DNA from: Pyricularia pennisetigena
Lineage: Eukaryota > Ascomycota > Sordariomycetes > Magnaporthales > Pyriculariaceae
NCBI RefSeq assembly: GCF_004337985.1
Contig: NC_043742.1
Span: forward strand, 4,078,176 to 4,142,175
Reading direction: 5' to 3'
Length of the DNA stretch: 64,000 nucleotides
Below, one piece after another: positions 23,582-35,311 of the stretch. Positions within the stretch are counted from its first letter, which is position 1, and each line of letters starts with the position of its first letter. Position numbers and translations under genes: made by a program. Under the pieces are notes generated by a model. It had not been told where the DNA came from. It saw nothing but the letters and a program-made list of their open reading frames with translations, and did not search any database.

Positions 23582-24487
23582 ATGGCTGCATCCCAGTTCC
23601 GCTTCCCCTTCCTCGCGGGCGCGGGTGCCCTGGCCTTTGCAACGGTGCAGGCATCGCTCTACGACGTCAAAGGTGGCACGAGGGCGGTCATCTTCGACCG
23701 TCTGACCGGAGTCAAGGACACAGTCGTCAATGAGGGCACGCACTTCCTTATCCCATGGCTGCACCGCGCCATCATCTTCGACGTCCGCACCAAGCCGCGG
23801 ATGATCGCCACCACGACGGGAAGCAAGGATTTGCAGATGGTCAGCCTGACACTGAGGGTCCTCCACCGGCCTGAGGTGAAGGCTCTGCCCAAGATATACC
23901 AGGTGCGTACATCAGACCTCTTTGCCGAATTTTAGATGCATGTCTTTTTGAAGCTAACATCCCGTCCCCCTCCCAAACAGAGCCTTGGCACCGATTACGA
24001 CGAACGTGTCCTCCCCTCTATCGGCAACGAAGTCCTCAAGTCCATTGTGGCCCAGTTCGACGCTGCCGAACTCATCACGCAACGTGAGGCCGTCTCGCAG
24101 CGCATCCGCACCGACCTGATGAAGCGCGCATCCGAGTTCAACATTGCGCTCGAGGACGTCTCCATCACCCACATGACCTTTGGCAAGGAATTCACCAAGG
24201 CCGTCGAGCAGAAGCAGATCGCCCAGCAGGACGCCGAGCGGGCCCGCTTCATCGTCGAAAAGGCCGAGCAGGAGCGCCAGGCCAACGTCATCCGGGCCGA
24301 AGGCGAGGCCGAGAGCGCAGAGACCATCTCCCGGGCCATCGCCAAGAGCGGCGACGGACTTGTGCAGATCAGGAAGATCGAGGCGAGCAGAGAGATTGCG
24401 CAGACGCTTGCGTCAAACCCCAACGTCGCCTATCTTCCGGGTGGCAAGCAGGGCACAAACATTCTGTTGAATGCCGGTAGGGCATAA
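23582..24487 (+). CDS. PHB1: Prohibitin 1
   Basis: PHB1 forms ring complexes with PHB2 in the inner mitochondrial membrane, acting as scaffold and chaperone and controlling the m-AAA protease. Exons are 23582-23902 and 23981-24487, phase 0, giving 275 residues, the usual size. The N-terminal hydrophobic anchor ([20 protein letters not shown]) leads into the SPFH/PHB domain with [23 protein letters not shown] and [10 protein letters not shown]. The C-terminal half has [20 protein letters not shown] and the coiled coil rich in Gln, Ala and Glu. An in-frame ATG four codons upstream (23570) is possible, but the MAASQFRF start is more typical. Confidence 0.96.
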
Positions 24488-24762
24488 GGTGGAGGAACGG
24501 TTTGAAGAAGACAAAAAAAAAATCTCAAAAAGGAGTTTTCCATGTATTACTAGTCTTTGCATTGTGGGAAAATCATGTACCTTCTCCCCTTCAGCCGTGA
24601 TAATATACCAGCAATAGTGACATTTTATGCATTGTATTATCCTTTGACTATAATGTGTTCGGCATGTTGTAGTACGTGAATGTACCTGGGGCAGCCGGGA
24701 ATTACTCACGGCAATCACAGCTATCTAAGCAGGTCAAGGCAACTTCATGTATTACCCGTGGT

Positions 24763-26868
24763 CTAGGCTTCCAGAGTCGAGACTACCGTGGTCTTGGTGG
24801 GTGCCACAAACTGCCCATCTACTAAAGTCCAACCCTCACGCTTCATCTTGAACCATTCCTTCCTCGTCTTCCACCGCACGAGATCACCGGCAGCCCTGGC
24901 GTCCTCAGCGCTGTCATGGCCTGCCAGCTGCCCCTCGGCCGGTTCCACCTGAATTCTTGTATTGAGTATGGTCTGCATCAGCATCCGGAGGCCATTGCGA
25001 ATAGGCAGACCCCTGTTGTGTGGGTAGAGCAAGACAGTGTCCACGATGACCGGGTGGACGACACGCATGCAATTGAGATCGTTCTCGAGTCCGTGTCCTA
25101 TCAGCGGCGTGTCACGCGAAATGAGAGAGAAGAGCAGATCTCGCGCGACCTCGGGCGACGACACCATCTGCAGCCGCTTGCGCTCGCCCGCTTTCTGCGG
25201 CGGTGGCGGCTTGTCCGACGTGAGGGTGAACGGGCTTGCGTTGGCTATGTCTTCGGGCCAGACGCCCGAGTACTGCGAGTTCAGGTCCAGGACCTCCCCA
25301 AATGGTCGGACGAGCACGTCGATCAGTTCCTCGCCGCCGGGCCACGACGTCGCCGTGAAGCGTATCATCTCGAAGCCCTTGACGGTGTAGCCCATCTCGC
25401 AGTCGAAGCAGACACCCCTGTCTTTGGGGGCGTTGGGATTCTCCGGCGTCTCGACAAAGTTCCAGAGCGTGGCGAGCTGTTTGGGGTTGGAGTGCCTGAA
25501 CACGTGCGTGTCCTTGACGGTGCAGCCCGCGGACTGGCCGACCGTCTCGCCGCAGCACCTGTACTGCCTTTCGGGTATGGACCGATCGGCGGACTGCCGG
25601 TTAGGCATGTACAGCTTTCCGGGATGGTGGGTACATTTTCCGCCCGATGCAAGAGCTCCGTCTTCCTCTCGTCGGCCGGGAAATACTTGGAAGCGCTTGG
25701 TGCACCGGTCGCAAACCTCCCAGCCTTGTGAGACGGTTTGAGCTTGCTTGGCCTTGGCAATTTCTTCCTCGGCAGGAACGGTGGGAACATAGCCATACTT
25801 GGCCAGGTCGTCAATAGGGGTCAGGAGTCTGGCCTTGACGAGCTGGACCTCCTGAGTCCCCGTCAAGCCGGTCTCGATGACAACTGGTTCGCTTGATTTT
25901 GCGGCTGCGGTACTCTCGTCCTTGGAAAGAGCAGCTTCTTGCTTTCTCAATACTTCAATGCGTTCTTCCCTCCATTTTTGCACGGTGAACTTTTTGCAGG
26001 AGGTGATCCTGCTCTTGAGCTGGTTTGAGTAACCATTAGTTTTGGCAGCATTCTCCTCTTCATCCAAAGCCATCCAAATGATTTCCTGATCGGTCAGCAA
26101 AAGCCGTTTTGTGGCATCGTCCTTGGCGATTTTCTCCAAGCCTTGGTTCAGGCGGGTATACTGGTCATAAAGCATCTTGACCAACTTCCACCGGACCTGA
26201 AATGTTGCTGGCTGATTCCTAAGATGCCTTGGGTTCAGGCCCTCTGCTTTCCTGGCTGGTGCCGGTGTGGGTTCAGGCTTTGGCACAGGGGCAACCGCGG
26301 GCTCAGGAGCCGGCGTTGTGTTTACTGGCGAGTGCTTCCGTGTGCTGAAAGGGTTGTTGTTGAATTGCTGGTCTGATTTGGGCGTCGTATATGATGAGGT
26401 GAAAGGGTTGGTGTGGGAATGCCTTTGGGTCGCTGGAGTAATGGGCTGCGTGTTATCTTCTCCTGGCGAGGCATCCGAGTGCTTCCTTTTCAGAGATGGA
26501 ACGGGGTCGCTGGAGACACTCGAGGCGGGAGCAGCAGGTTTTGACAAAGATTCGATGCTGCCTGGGAATACATCTCCGTCATCTGGGAGCGTATCCTCGT
26601 CTAGAAAAGGCACAACAGGTGCAGTGGGATCATATTCTTTCTCGCCCGTCTTTAAACGCTTAGATGAAGGGCCCTCGGGTGACGGTGCAGCTGGGGCCAC
26701 CACATCTGAAGCACCATCATTGGAACCGTCACCCTTTGAGACACCATTGACATTTGTCTCGACGCCCACAATCGCTTCGCCAGCATGACGGAACAGACAC
26801 CTAACTGAAGTGCATTTGGCGCCCGCAGGGCAGTCGATGTGTTTGAAGATTTGCAAGCCGGAATCCAT
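24763..26868 (-). CDS. REX3: RNA exonuclease 3 (DEDDh family)
   Basis: This is a 3'-5' RNA exonuclease of the REX group that trims structured RNAs such as the RNase MRP RNA in yeast. It is a single exon of 701 residues. The N-terminus carries a CCCH zinc finger (CPAGAKCTSVRCLFRH, C-x5-C-x4-C-x3-H). A long Pro/Ser/Thr-rich linker follows. The nuclease motifs are GVCFDCEMGYT (Exo I, D and E), LIGHGLENDLNCMR (Exo II) and AGHDSAEDARAAGDL (Exo III with the catalytic His). A Cys/His-rich block between linker and nuclease (CDRCTKRF through YRCCGETVGQSAGC) probably binds zinc. The CCCH plus DEDDh order fits REX3 rather than REX1 or REX4. Confidence 0.92.
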   Translation of the reverse strand: MDSGLQIFKHIDCPAGAKCTSVRCLFRHAGEAIVGVETNVNGVSKGDGSNDGASDVVAPAAPSPEGPSSKRLKTGEKEYDPTAPVVPFLDEDTLPDDGDVFPGSIESLSKPAAPASSVSSDPVPSLKRKHSDASPGEDNTQPITPATQRHSHTNPFTSSYTTPKSDQQFNNNPFSTRKHSPVNTTPAPEPAVAPVPKPEPTPAPARKAEGLNPRHLRNQPATFQVRWKLVKMLYDQYTRLNQGLEKIAKDDATKRLLLTDQEIIWMALDEEENAAKTNGYSNQLKSRITSCKKFTVQKWREERIEVLRKQEAALSKDESTAAAKSSEPVVIETGLTGTQEVQLVKARLLTPIDDLAKYGYVPTVPAEEEIAKAKQAQTVSQGWEVCDRCTKRFQVFPGRREEDGALASGGKCTHHPGKLYMPNRQSADRSIPERQYRCCGETVGQSAGCTVKDTHVFRHSNPKQLATLWNFVETPENPNAPKDRGVCFDCEMGYTVKGFEMIRFTATSWPGGEELIDVLVRPFGEVLDLNSQYSGVWPEDIANASPFTLTSDKPPPPQKAGERKRLQMVSSPEVARDLLFSLISRDTPLIGHGLENDLNCMRVVHPVIVDTVLLYPHNRGLPIRNGLRMLMQTILNTRIQVEPAEGQLAGHDSAEDARAAGDLVRWKTRKEWFKMKREGWTLVDGQFVAPTKTTVVSTLEA

Positions 26869-28210
26869 GATTGCAAAGGCAGATCAGATCAACCTGATCT
26901 GTGTATATTTTACGCTTCCCAATGGAATTGCCGTGGCCAAGTGAGAATAGTCACGCATGTGAGTGGTCCGGAATGAGGTGAAGCAATCCTGCACCCAGGC
27001 TGTGGTCGGAATTGCCTGATCTGGGTGATTAATTCATTAGCCAGCTGATTAATTAGCTGCTCGAGTAGTGGCTGATTGCGCTGGCTTTTTGGGGGGGTGC
27101 GTTGGACCCTGCTTCTGTTTTCCCCTTGGAATTTTGGGCCCCGAGCAGGGTAGATAGTTAATTGCAAGTCTTCCGACCTGATGGGAGGGCTACAAGGTGA
27201 CTTCGGGATGTGTTCAATCGCTAGTTGCTAGTGAATGCCAATGCGCGTTCAGTCAATAAAAAGGATGAATGCAGACAAGGTGGTTGGTTTCAGTGGTCGT
27301 TTGTCTTAGTCATCATGTTGATTACCTTGGTTGCTAGGCTAAGTCAGGTACCCAAGAAAAGGTAGTTCCAAGCCGCAAGTAAAGCTGGCTGGATGGCTGG
27401 GTTATGTATCAGATTCGATTCACTTTGGATGGCAGCCGAGAAAGTTTCGGTCTGAAAGTGCGCTGAGACGAATTTGCTTATCAAAAATTCGGCAGAGACC
27501 CTCCCTGTGCAGGACTTTAAATACGGCAGGATCCGATCCGCAGAAGCTTGTCCATAACCTTCAGGATCACCGGGATGTTTGTACCCTCATTTGCATGCAG
27601 AGTGCCCCATTCCTGCGTACAGGTTTGCAGATTTTCTTCTATGGACATGCAGTGTCTTGTCGTCGTATAAGAATGACGATCTTGATTCTTATGTGTCAAG
27701 TCAGCAGCACAGCAATCCCGCGGGTTTGAACTCGAGAGAATCAATCATTCGGTGTAATGCATATTCCGATGACCGCGCGTCTGCTTCGCATTCGTACTCG
27801 GTGGGGGCTTTGGCCCACTAATCAGAGGCGCTTGGCGGTTCACTTCAGGGGGAAGGCGAACTAAAACATTCAATGCAGCTGAGCCAAAGCACTGAAAGAG
27901 GCACGTCAGTGGAAGGAGATAACGCTGTCCGAATACGCCGCAAACACCGGGCAACGGAATTCTGCCTCCCTCACGTCATTAAAAACCATGGGATTGCGAC
28001 AGATTAATAGCACATATCTACAAAGGAACGGACGTTTGCCTCCTTGACATGTATTTGAACGCGGGACCAACTGCTTTGCATCCCCATCTAATCTTGATCT
28101 AGGCTTATTCACCAACTCGTTGCGTCTTGTTATTTCTGCCCCACGTAACTACACTATACGTCGAGTACTTGCCTGCCCATCCACCCAACGCAAGTTAAAA
28201 CAACGATACA
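26869..28210. other. Divergent intergenic region REX3/lipase
   Basis: About 1.3 kb of promoter DNA for two divergent genes. It contains no frame with coding character and no repeat of note. Confidence 0.5.
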
Positions 28211-29721
28211 ATGGAAACGGTATTAGCCTCTAGCGGCGGTACTGCCCGCGCCGATCACCTCTGCGTGCTGGTTCACGGGGTAAGCTCCAAAACACCCAAC
28301 GCCATTCATACCTAGTTATCACGGCTCTTCTCATTGCCAGTCTTGGATGAAGTACTGATTTATACCCTCAAACTGCAGCTTTGGGGCAACCCGGCGCATA
28401 TGGCACAGGTTGCCAAAGCCCTCAGAGATCGATACTCACGCGACCAGCTCTATATAATTGTCGCGAAACGCAACAGCGGCTCATTCACGTACGATGGCAT
28501 CGAGCTCGGAGGCCAGCGACTATGCCGAGAGATCGAAGAGGAGCTGGAGAAGATAAAGAAGACCCAGGGCAAGATCACAAAGATCAGCTTCGTTGGCTAC
28601 TCCATGGGTGGTCTGGTTGCTCGCTATGCCATCGGCTTGCTGGAGGCAAAGGGTATTCTCGAGAAGCTGGAATGCATAGTCAGTCACCATCCTACCGCAT
28701 GGCGCCCGGCGAAGGACAAGGGAACGAGCTAACACAAACAATGCCGCTGCAGAACTTTACTGCATTTGCTAGTCCATTTTTAGGATGTCGCACGCCGCTC
28801 AAAGGCTGGAACAACCACTTGTTCAACGTGCTAGGCGCAAGAACCCTGTCACTTTCAGGAAGGCAACTATTCGGCATCGACAAGTTCCGAGACACCGGCC
28901 GGCCCCTAATAGCCGTCATGACAGACAAAGAGTCCATATTCATGTCTGGCCTGCGCAGGTTCAAGCGCCACACGCTGTACAGCAACATTGTCAACGACCG
29001 AGCCGCAGTCTATTACACAACCAGCATATCCAAGACAGATCCGTTTGTTGACCTGGACAAGGTCAAGCTAAACTTTGTTGAGGGCTACCAAAACGTCATT
29101 CTGGACCCGGACTGCCCCGTGACGCCGACGGAACCGGTTGCGGGGACGGCGTTCAAGGCGCTCAAGAATGCGCCCCTCTTCCTCGCGCTGGCAGTCTTCC
29201 TGCCCATCGGCATTACCGCCTTCCTCATCAACGCGGGCGTGCAGACCGCCCGCTCCTCGAAACGCCTCCGCGCTCACAATTCTTCGGGCGACAGCAAACA
29301 GTACAGCAAGCTTCCATTGTGGGTCAAGGGGGTCCGGGGCGCGCTCGAGGACGCCTACGAGAACCTCGCCAGCTCGCAAAGGCAAGAGTTTCTGGCCAGC
29401 GAGACGCCGTCGGACGACGAGGGTCCTGGGACTGCGGTGGACGACAGGGCCAGCACTATGGGCGTCGAGAAGGCCGAGGACGACTCGCGACTCGCGCTGG
29501 AGCGGAAGCAGAGCCACGCTGCAACGCCAACTCTGGCCTTGGCCCCGTATCAGTTTGCAATGATTGATTCTCTGGACTCGTTGGGTTGGCACAAACATCG
29601 CGTTTGGATCCAGAAGAATAATCACAGCCATGCCGCCATCATCGTAAGGATTGCTAGGGACAGGTATTCCGAGGGCTACCAGGTTCTCAAGCACTGGCTG
29701 GATAATGAGTTTCTCATTTGA
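28211..29721 (+). CDS. Putative serine esterase/lipase, DUF676 (ROG1-like)
   Basis: This is an alpha/beta-hydrolase of the DUF676 family, whose yeast member ROG1 is a monoacylglycerol lipase on lipid droplets. Exons are 28211-28279, 28379-28678 and 28753-29721, all phase 0, giving 445 residues. The oxyanion motif VHGLWGNPAHM spans the first splice; the nucleophile elbow is GYSMGG with Ser98. The YSNIVNDRAAVYYT stretch carries the likely acid residue and SHAAIIVRIARD near the end the likely His. A hydrophobic segment, APLFLALAVFLPIGITAFLI, could anchor it to a membrane or droplet. The second intron uses a GTCAGT donor. Substrate cannot be read from the sequence. Confidence 0.9.
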
Positions 29722-30648
29722 CCAGATTCCTGAGCTGGCGATATGCGTATGCTGCTGGTCTAGTGACAGAGCTTATTATCCTGGCGTTATCTTTTTGCTT
29801 TCTTTGTTTGCGGGGGGTTCTTTCTTATTGTCCTGGGTAGATTTTTGAGCGAGGCGCTAAAGTTGGCTTTGAAACATTTTGACTAGAATTTCCTGACCCT
29901 ACCAAATTCTAATGCATCTCAAGTTCGTTTTTATAACCCATTAAGCGCGTTGTTGTAGGCCCTGATTTGCCTAATTTCTCTTCACAATTCCGTACGGAAG
30001 TAAGTATACTGACTGGGGCATGTATAGGTTAAACCCTTGACTCTGAGGGTGCATCTTGGTCGAAATCCATTGCTAAGCCGTATCTCCTAATCACACCAGT
30101 GCCACACCATGGCGCTGGCCACATATTGATATGTGTTGGTCTGGCCGACGCCAATTGTTTGGCTTTTGAATTTACCTGGGCATATTCAAGATTCTTGAGT
30201 CCCCCGGCTTTTTTTGTATGGTAGATTTCTGGCTATATAACACCTGGAAATTCATCGAGGCCTATGGCATATGCGCGCATTTTGGGCCGCAGCTGTTGTT
30301 TAGGATAATATCAAAATTTGAGTGTAGAGCCTTGGCACCCTGTCTGGTGCAAACATATCTCCTATGAACTTGAAGTGTCATCTACGTCTGCTCAGTGCTA
30401 AACAAATGGCACTGGTTGGCACCTTACGAGGTATGATGCCATTGTGGTGGCTAGGCTCGGTCCAAGAAGATGAGATTGGTTATCAAAAAGAAATCCCCTG
30501 CTCTAACACGTAGCCAGCATGGTCGTTCAAGTATGTATATGTCCCCAAAGTCTCGGCATGTCTAGAGGGAAGATGAAGCCAGATGCCAGATTCCCAAGAT
30601 GAATGCAAGTCCCCCCCCCCCGTCCCCAAAGCAAAGCTAGATGCATAT
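29722..30648. other. Convergent 3' flanks
   Basis: About 930 bases between two stop codons. It is AT-rich with no recognisable gene. Confidence 0.5.
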
Positions 30649-32219
30649 TTATTCCGTGCGAAGCCGCTTACGCTCAGGCGAAGACTGGTCCTCGAACTAT
30701 TGAGTATTAGACTATGTCGGAAGGCTTGGTATATCCTTGCAAGGGCCAGGGACAATTTGATGGTTAGAGGATGGGCAGGAGCGAAGTATTGCTTACCTTG
30801 AGCAAGGCCTGAACTGGCGAGGCAAAAACACCAGCAGACCTGTACCTTCTGCGATTGCTGCCCTATGAATGGTGAAAAAAAAAAGAAATAAAAAAAAATA
30901 CGGCGGAAAATCAGCTTCAACTGGTCCAAAACTAACTGTGGCGAGAATATTCCCTCGTCTGGTTGAGTCGAACAGGTGTACACGCAGCCGCGTACGAGTC
31001 ACTTACAACAGGAACTGAGATGAGGCGGATGTAGGCGCCAACCTGGGCTTTGATGATGCGAACCATCCATTCCTTGGCCACGAGACACAAGGCCAAAATC
31101 TCGGCATGGTCCGCAGCGGTCCAGCGATAGTCCAGGCCTGGGACGTGGGTCCGGCAGCAGTTGGCCGAGATGTACATGACCAAGGCCGCGTCGTTGTCGA
31201 GGTCAATGCTCCTGCCGAGGTGGAAGAGCGTTGTTATCGTAGCCTTGTCCGTCTCATCATTGACGATCCCGTTGGTCTGGTGTGTGAGCTGCGGGCGCTC
31301 CCGAAACGTGGCATCGACCGAACCCACGCTGGAGAGGATGTTCTGGAATATTCTTTGCTTCACCCGCTCGGGGAGACGTCGCAAAAGATTCGGTGGCGTG
31401 GTGTCGGAGCGCACCGGCAACCCGCCCGCCATCTGGAGCTCCGACGGCCCCAGGCTCCGACCCAACTCCTTCTTTGACATGCGCTCCAGCGAGGCGCGCT
31501 CGATGGCGGCTTCGGCCGCCAGTATAGTCGCCTTGCTGTTCCGCAGCTCCTCGATCAGCTTGTCACGGGTTGCGGACGCGGCCAGCTGCGCCGCCTGCAG
31601 GTTCTCGTTCTCCAGCCGCAGCTTCGCAACCTCCTCGGCGAGCTTGCCGCAGCGGTGGTCCAACTCGCTCCGTTTGATGCGCAGCTCCCTGGCGTCCTTG
31701 ATCATATCCATGACGACGACCTCTGCCCCGCCCTGGGGCGGCGGGAGACCCTTGTCCCGGCGCTCCTTCTCCAGCGTCACGAGGGTCCAGCCGCACTTTG
31801 CGGCCCAGCTCATGGCCTCGCTGCGGGACTCGCACTCGGAGGCCTGGCGGAGGTGGGTGACGGTGGCGGCGGTGGCCTTTTCCAGATCCTCCCTGAGGTC
31901 CTTGACCTCCTTGACGGCCTCGGCGTAGCTCAGGGCGCCCTTGACGACGGTGCGGTAGGCGTTGCGCATGCGGTCGGGTATGAGGCTGCCGGCGAGCCGC
32001 AGCTGCACCATCTCGGCAGCGAAGCGCTGCGCCGTGCGGAAGAGCGGCCGCGTCTCGTTGACGCGCATCCGGAGGCAGTAGATGCCCTTTTCCGCGCAGC
32101 TGTCGCATCTCGCGTGTCCCGGCTGGAAGACGCACAGCCGCTCTGGGTGTTCTTGGTATCCCTTGAGGCACTCGTGGCATAGTGGGCGGTCTTGTTTCCA
32201 TAGTTCGTTCTGTGCTTTG

Positions 32220-32250
<31 letters not shown>

Positions 32251-32397
32251 GGTTAAACTACGCCAGACATTTGGCGGGATATATGTATCAGGAGAGTGTC
32301 TTACAAGGAGTGAGTCCTTCTCTGCTTGGGTGAGTTGCTCAATGTCTTTTTGTCGCTGGGGCTGGCGATTCCGGCTGGTAGCCGCCATGGCGGGCAT
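30649..32397 (-). CDS. Unknown protein with Cys cluster and coiled coil
   Basis: I do not recognise this family. Four exons fit: 32397-32262, 32214-31007, 30862-30797 and 30696-30649. The first two sum to a whole number of codons only if the first acceptor is the AAAG before CACAGAAC, and the last two introns are phase 0; the product is 485 residues ending in SSPERKRLRTE. The last donor/acceptor pairs are good (GTAAGT/CATAG, GTAAGC/CAATAG with a CTAAT branch), so the longer end is preferred to the simple read-through at 30932. Residues 58-92 have six Cys spaced C-x2-C-x11-C-x8-C-x2-C-x6-C, probably zinc binding. Residues from about 140 to 270 are heptad-rich coiled coil, and the basic end could be a nuclear signal. 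The first intron consists mostly of a 27-T/A run. Confidence 0.7.
32224..32250. repeat. T27 homopolymer inside intron
   Basis: A run of 27 T makes up over half of the short first intron (32215-32261) of the unknown Cys-cluster gene. Length errors here would not alter the protein. Confidence 0.9.
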
Positions 32398-35311
32398 TGA
32401 TGTGAGTGAAATCTGAGGCTATGGTTGGTTTCTTTCCTAAAAATATGGTACCAAATGTGATGTTTAATCGCCTGGAACTTTCAGAAATTCACAAGTCACT
32501 CTCAGATTCCGTGATTTCGACGAGAATGGGCGACTTGGTGCTAGCAAAGCGATGATGAGATCCTATGACTTGTTTCTATTTTGTAGATGCGGGTGAATGA
32601 GAAGTCAAAAAGTCGGGAGAACTACCGGATGAGTTTTGACAGCCGCTTTCGATTATCAGGGAAAACTGCGCTGTTCGCCTCGGGATGGAAGCCTTCAGTG
32701 CCATATATTGAGCGTGCTGAGATATCAAAACCTCATACAGCCAACGGGCTGCTTCTACAGATATTAAAGGTTGGATGCTGAGGTCTGGCAAACCAACTGG
32801 GAAAGCGATAACCAAATGGATGATATATCTTTGAGCCTGAGCTTGGAATTGCAACTAGTGGCAACAAAGAGAAGAATTCAATCAGTTCCGTCCGTGGTTA
32901 CAAAGTGCGCTTGAGGAATCAAGATTCCGAGAGCATCCAAGTAGCAGGCAAACTCCACCAAATACCCCGAACTTATAGCTTTATACATATTTCAATTTCC
33001 CACTGATAGACTTGCTATATGACATGTAATTCTGACAAGCTTTGGAGGCCAATGTGGTTGAGTATTTTCGGGTCAAGGTGGCTGCTGTTCAGCTTTCTCC
33101 AAAGGTACGCCTCATCGTTTTGCACAATATTATTGTTGTGAGTTCTCTCGAGCTCTTGGAACTGGCTAGCTAGGATCGATTGACCAACCTTAATGATTGG
33201 TACTTGGGTGCAGTAATGGTTCTCAGTATACTAGCTACCTTTCTCCCAGAAAAGTCGAGAGCGTCTCGAGATATACTCACTTAGCCACCCCTACGATAGG
33301 GCATAGGGAAACATTGAGAGCGTTACATCAACGTGTATAGTGTCCGCTGTTTTCGGGCTTCATCGTAACTCCTTGGTTAAACAGTAGCAATTCCCTTATC
33401 CGTCAACAATACCAACGAGTCCCAAAAAAGCATGATGACTAGGTATCGGTAGTTTCTCTCAAATCATGGGTACAGAAGCGAAATTGCCCAGAAAGCAACA
33501 TCTACAAGGACCTTGCACACCATACCATGCATGTCTGGCAGCTTGTGCAAGTCGAATGAAAGCTTGAGCACACCATGACATCTCACACATGGGACTGGTG
33601 ACCGTGACTTGACATGTGCTTGGATTGAATATGAGAGGAGCCCCTGAATTTCTTACACGGTGTCGTGTCTCAACTATTTATTTATATCGCATACTCTCCA
33701 TCTTTCATCGCGAAAAAAAAACTATAATACATTATTAGATTGCACGCCAAGTCCGTCACACTAACGGATGTAGCCGGAGGTGAGGTCAGTGCCAACCAGG
33801 AAACGTTATTCCGACCGCTGGCATTACTGGAACAAGTTAGCTCGGCTAATAATACTACTTGCCGCATCGCCTCTAATGTAAGGGATGCACCCGTTTATCC
33901 TGAAAGAGTTCGAAATGCACAGAGCCATGCAACTGAAGAGCCGACAGGTCCCAATGTTTGGATGAGTCAAGGTGCAGCCCGAAAAAGGGGCGAACTTGCC
34001 GAGTATCAAGGTTTTGATGGCAAAGAGCTCGTGCTCCTGAATTTTAGATTAGTCGGGCTGTAGGATGATGCTTTGCGATAGAAATAGAAATTCAAACGTA
34101 TGAGCTTTTGACATTTGGCATCCTGCGTCATGGCTCAGACTACCCTTAATGCTTTGGTTTCGTTCGAATTTAAACATTGAAAAAAAGCCTCCCGAATTAG
34201 ACGGCTGGCTTGAAGCTTTGCACGAGCCAATTGAGGAAGACTTGTACTATCCAGCTTGTGATATGCAACAGAAGTAAGCTCACGTACCTAGATTAGGATG
34301 TAAGCCAAATTAAGAGAACCAACCATTTTTACTTTATCCACATTAATTCACATATGCAGTTATTTTGCCCTCTCCATCTCGCAGCGTTAGGTAGCAGGCT
34401 AGCCCCATAACTTAGCCATATATGGCCTTTGTATAATTCAGTAAGGGTTGAGGCTGACAGACGACAGCTTTGCTCCGTCTCCATGCCTGGGGTTACTCGG
34501 TAGTATCTGACAACAGCCAGCAAGTAACTAACGGTCCAAATAGGATAGACATCAGGAGGGTCGGTTCCTCCGTCCGGGCCAAATCAAAATCAAACGGCCA
34601 TGGCACCAGGCAGTGCAGTTGGGTAAATCGCCGACTGTTTAACACAACTTGGCTGCTACGCTGGTCTGCATGTTCGGAACAGAGATCCCATCGTTGGTGC
34701 AGACATCCAAGTTCAAACGATGCAACGCTTCAAATCGGGTCCCTAAAAGGTTGCATAAGACGTGCAGGAGTGCAGATCCGTTGTGGCTCAAGTGGCAACG
34801 GCGGGTGCCGGTCGAAGGGCTCGATTCTCATTGGGATCCTGTTCTTCTAACTGGTCTGTTGTTAACCTTATTTTTTTTTGCATTTTGCCCATGTATCTGC
34901 ACGCACTGCAGGTTAGCAAGTCCAAGCTCTCCCTGGGGGGCAAGGCTGGCCAGATCGTTGACAGGGAGTTTGGGGGCAGGACCTGGGCCTCCACCCGTCC
35001 CAGAAACTCCCTCCGTCTTGAGCGGAGCGGTCCATCATGCACTTGCTAATCAGATGGTGTTTCCGTATATCAAACGTCAAGCACTAATGATGCCGCAAGA
35101 CTGTTTTCGGTTTCGTTGTTTCCGTAGTGAAATGTGCTCGCACGTCCCTGTTATCCAGGTCAATCTACTTGGCAACGCCTGACCGAGCAAGCATATATCT
35201 GCCTGCCCGGCTACCACCAGACCACTGCTGCAGCCTTGATCCAGCTCATCCCTGCCTGCTCTCAAAGTCTTTACCACACAGCTCCTACAGCATCCCTACC
35301 TTACGTTAACA
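32398..35311. other. 2.9-kb intergenic region
   Basis: This is one of the longest gene-poor stretches. Several short frames exist (for example 32587-32781 and 33740-34063 on +), but none has a motif, and the latter lacks an ATG. The part next to 35312 has TC-rich runs consistent with the promoter of the secreted protein. Confidence 0.45.

Noticed and set aside
33740..34063. 107-codon frame (+)
   Set aside because: It lacks an ATG, has an equally open antisense frame, and shows no recognisable content.
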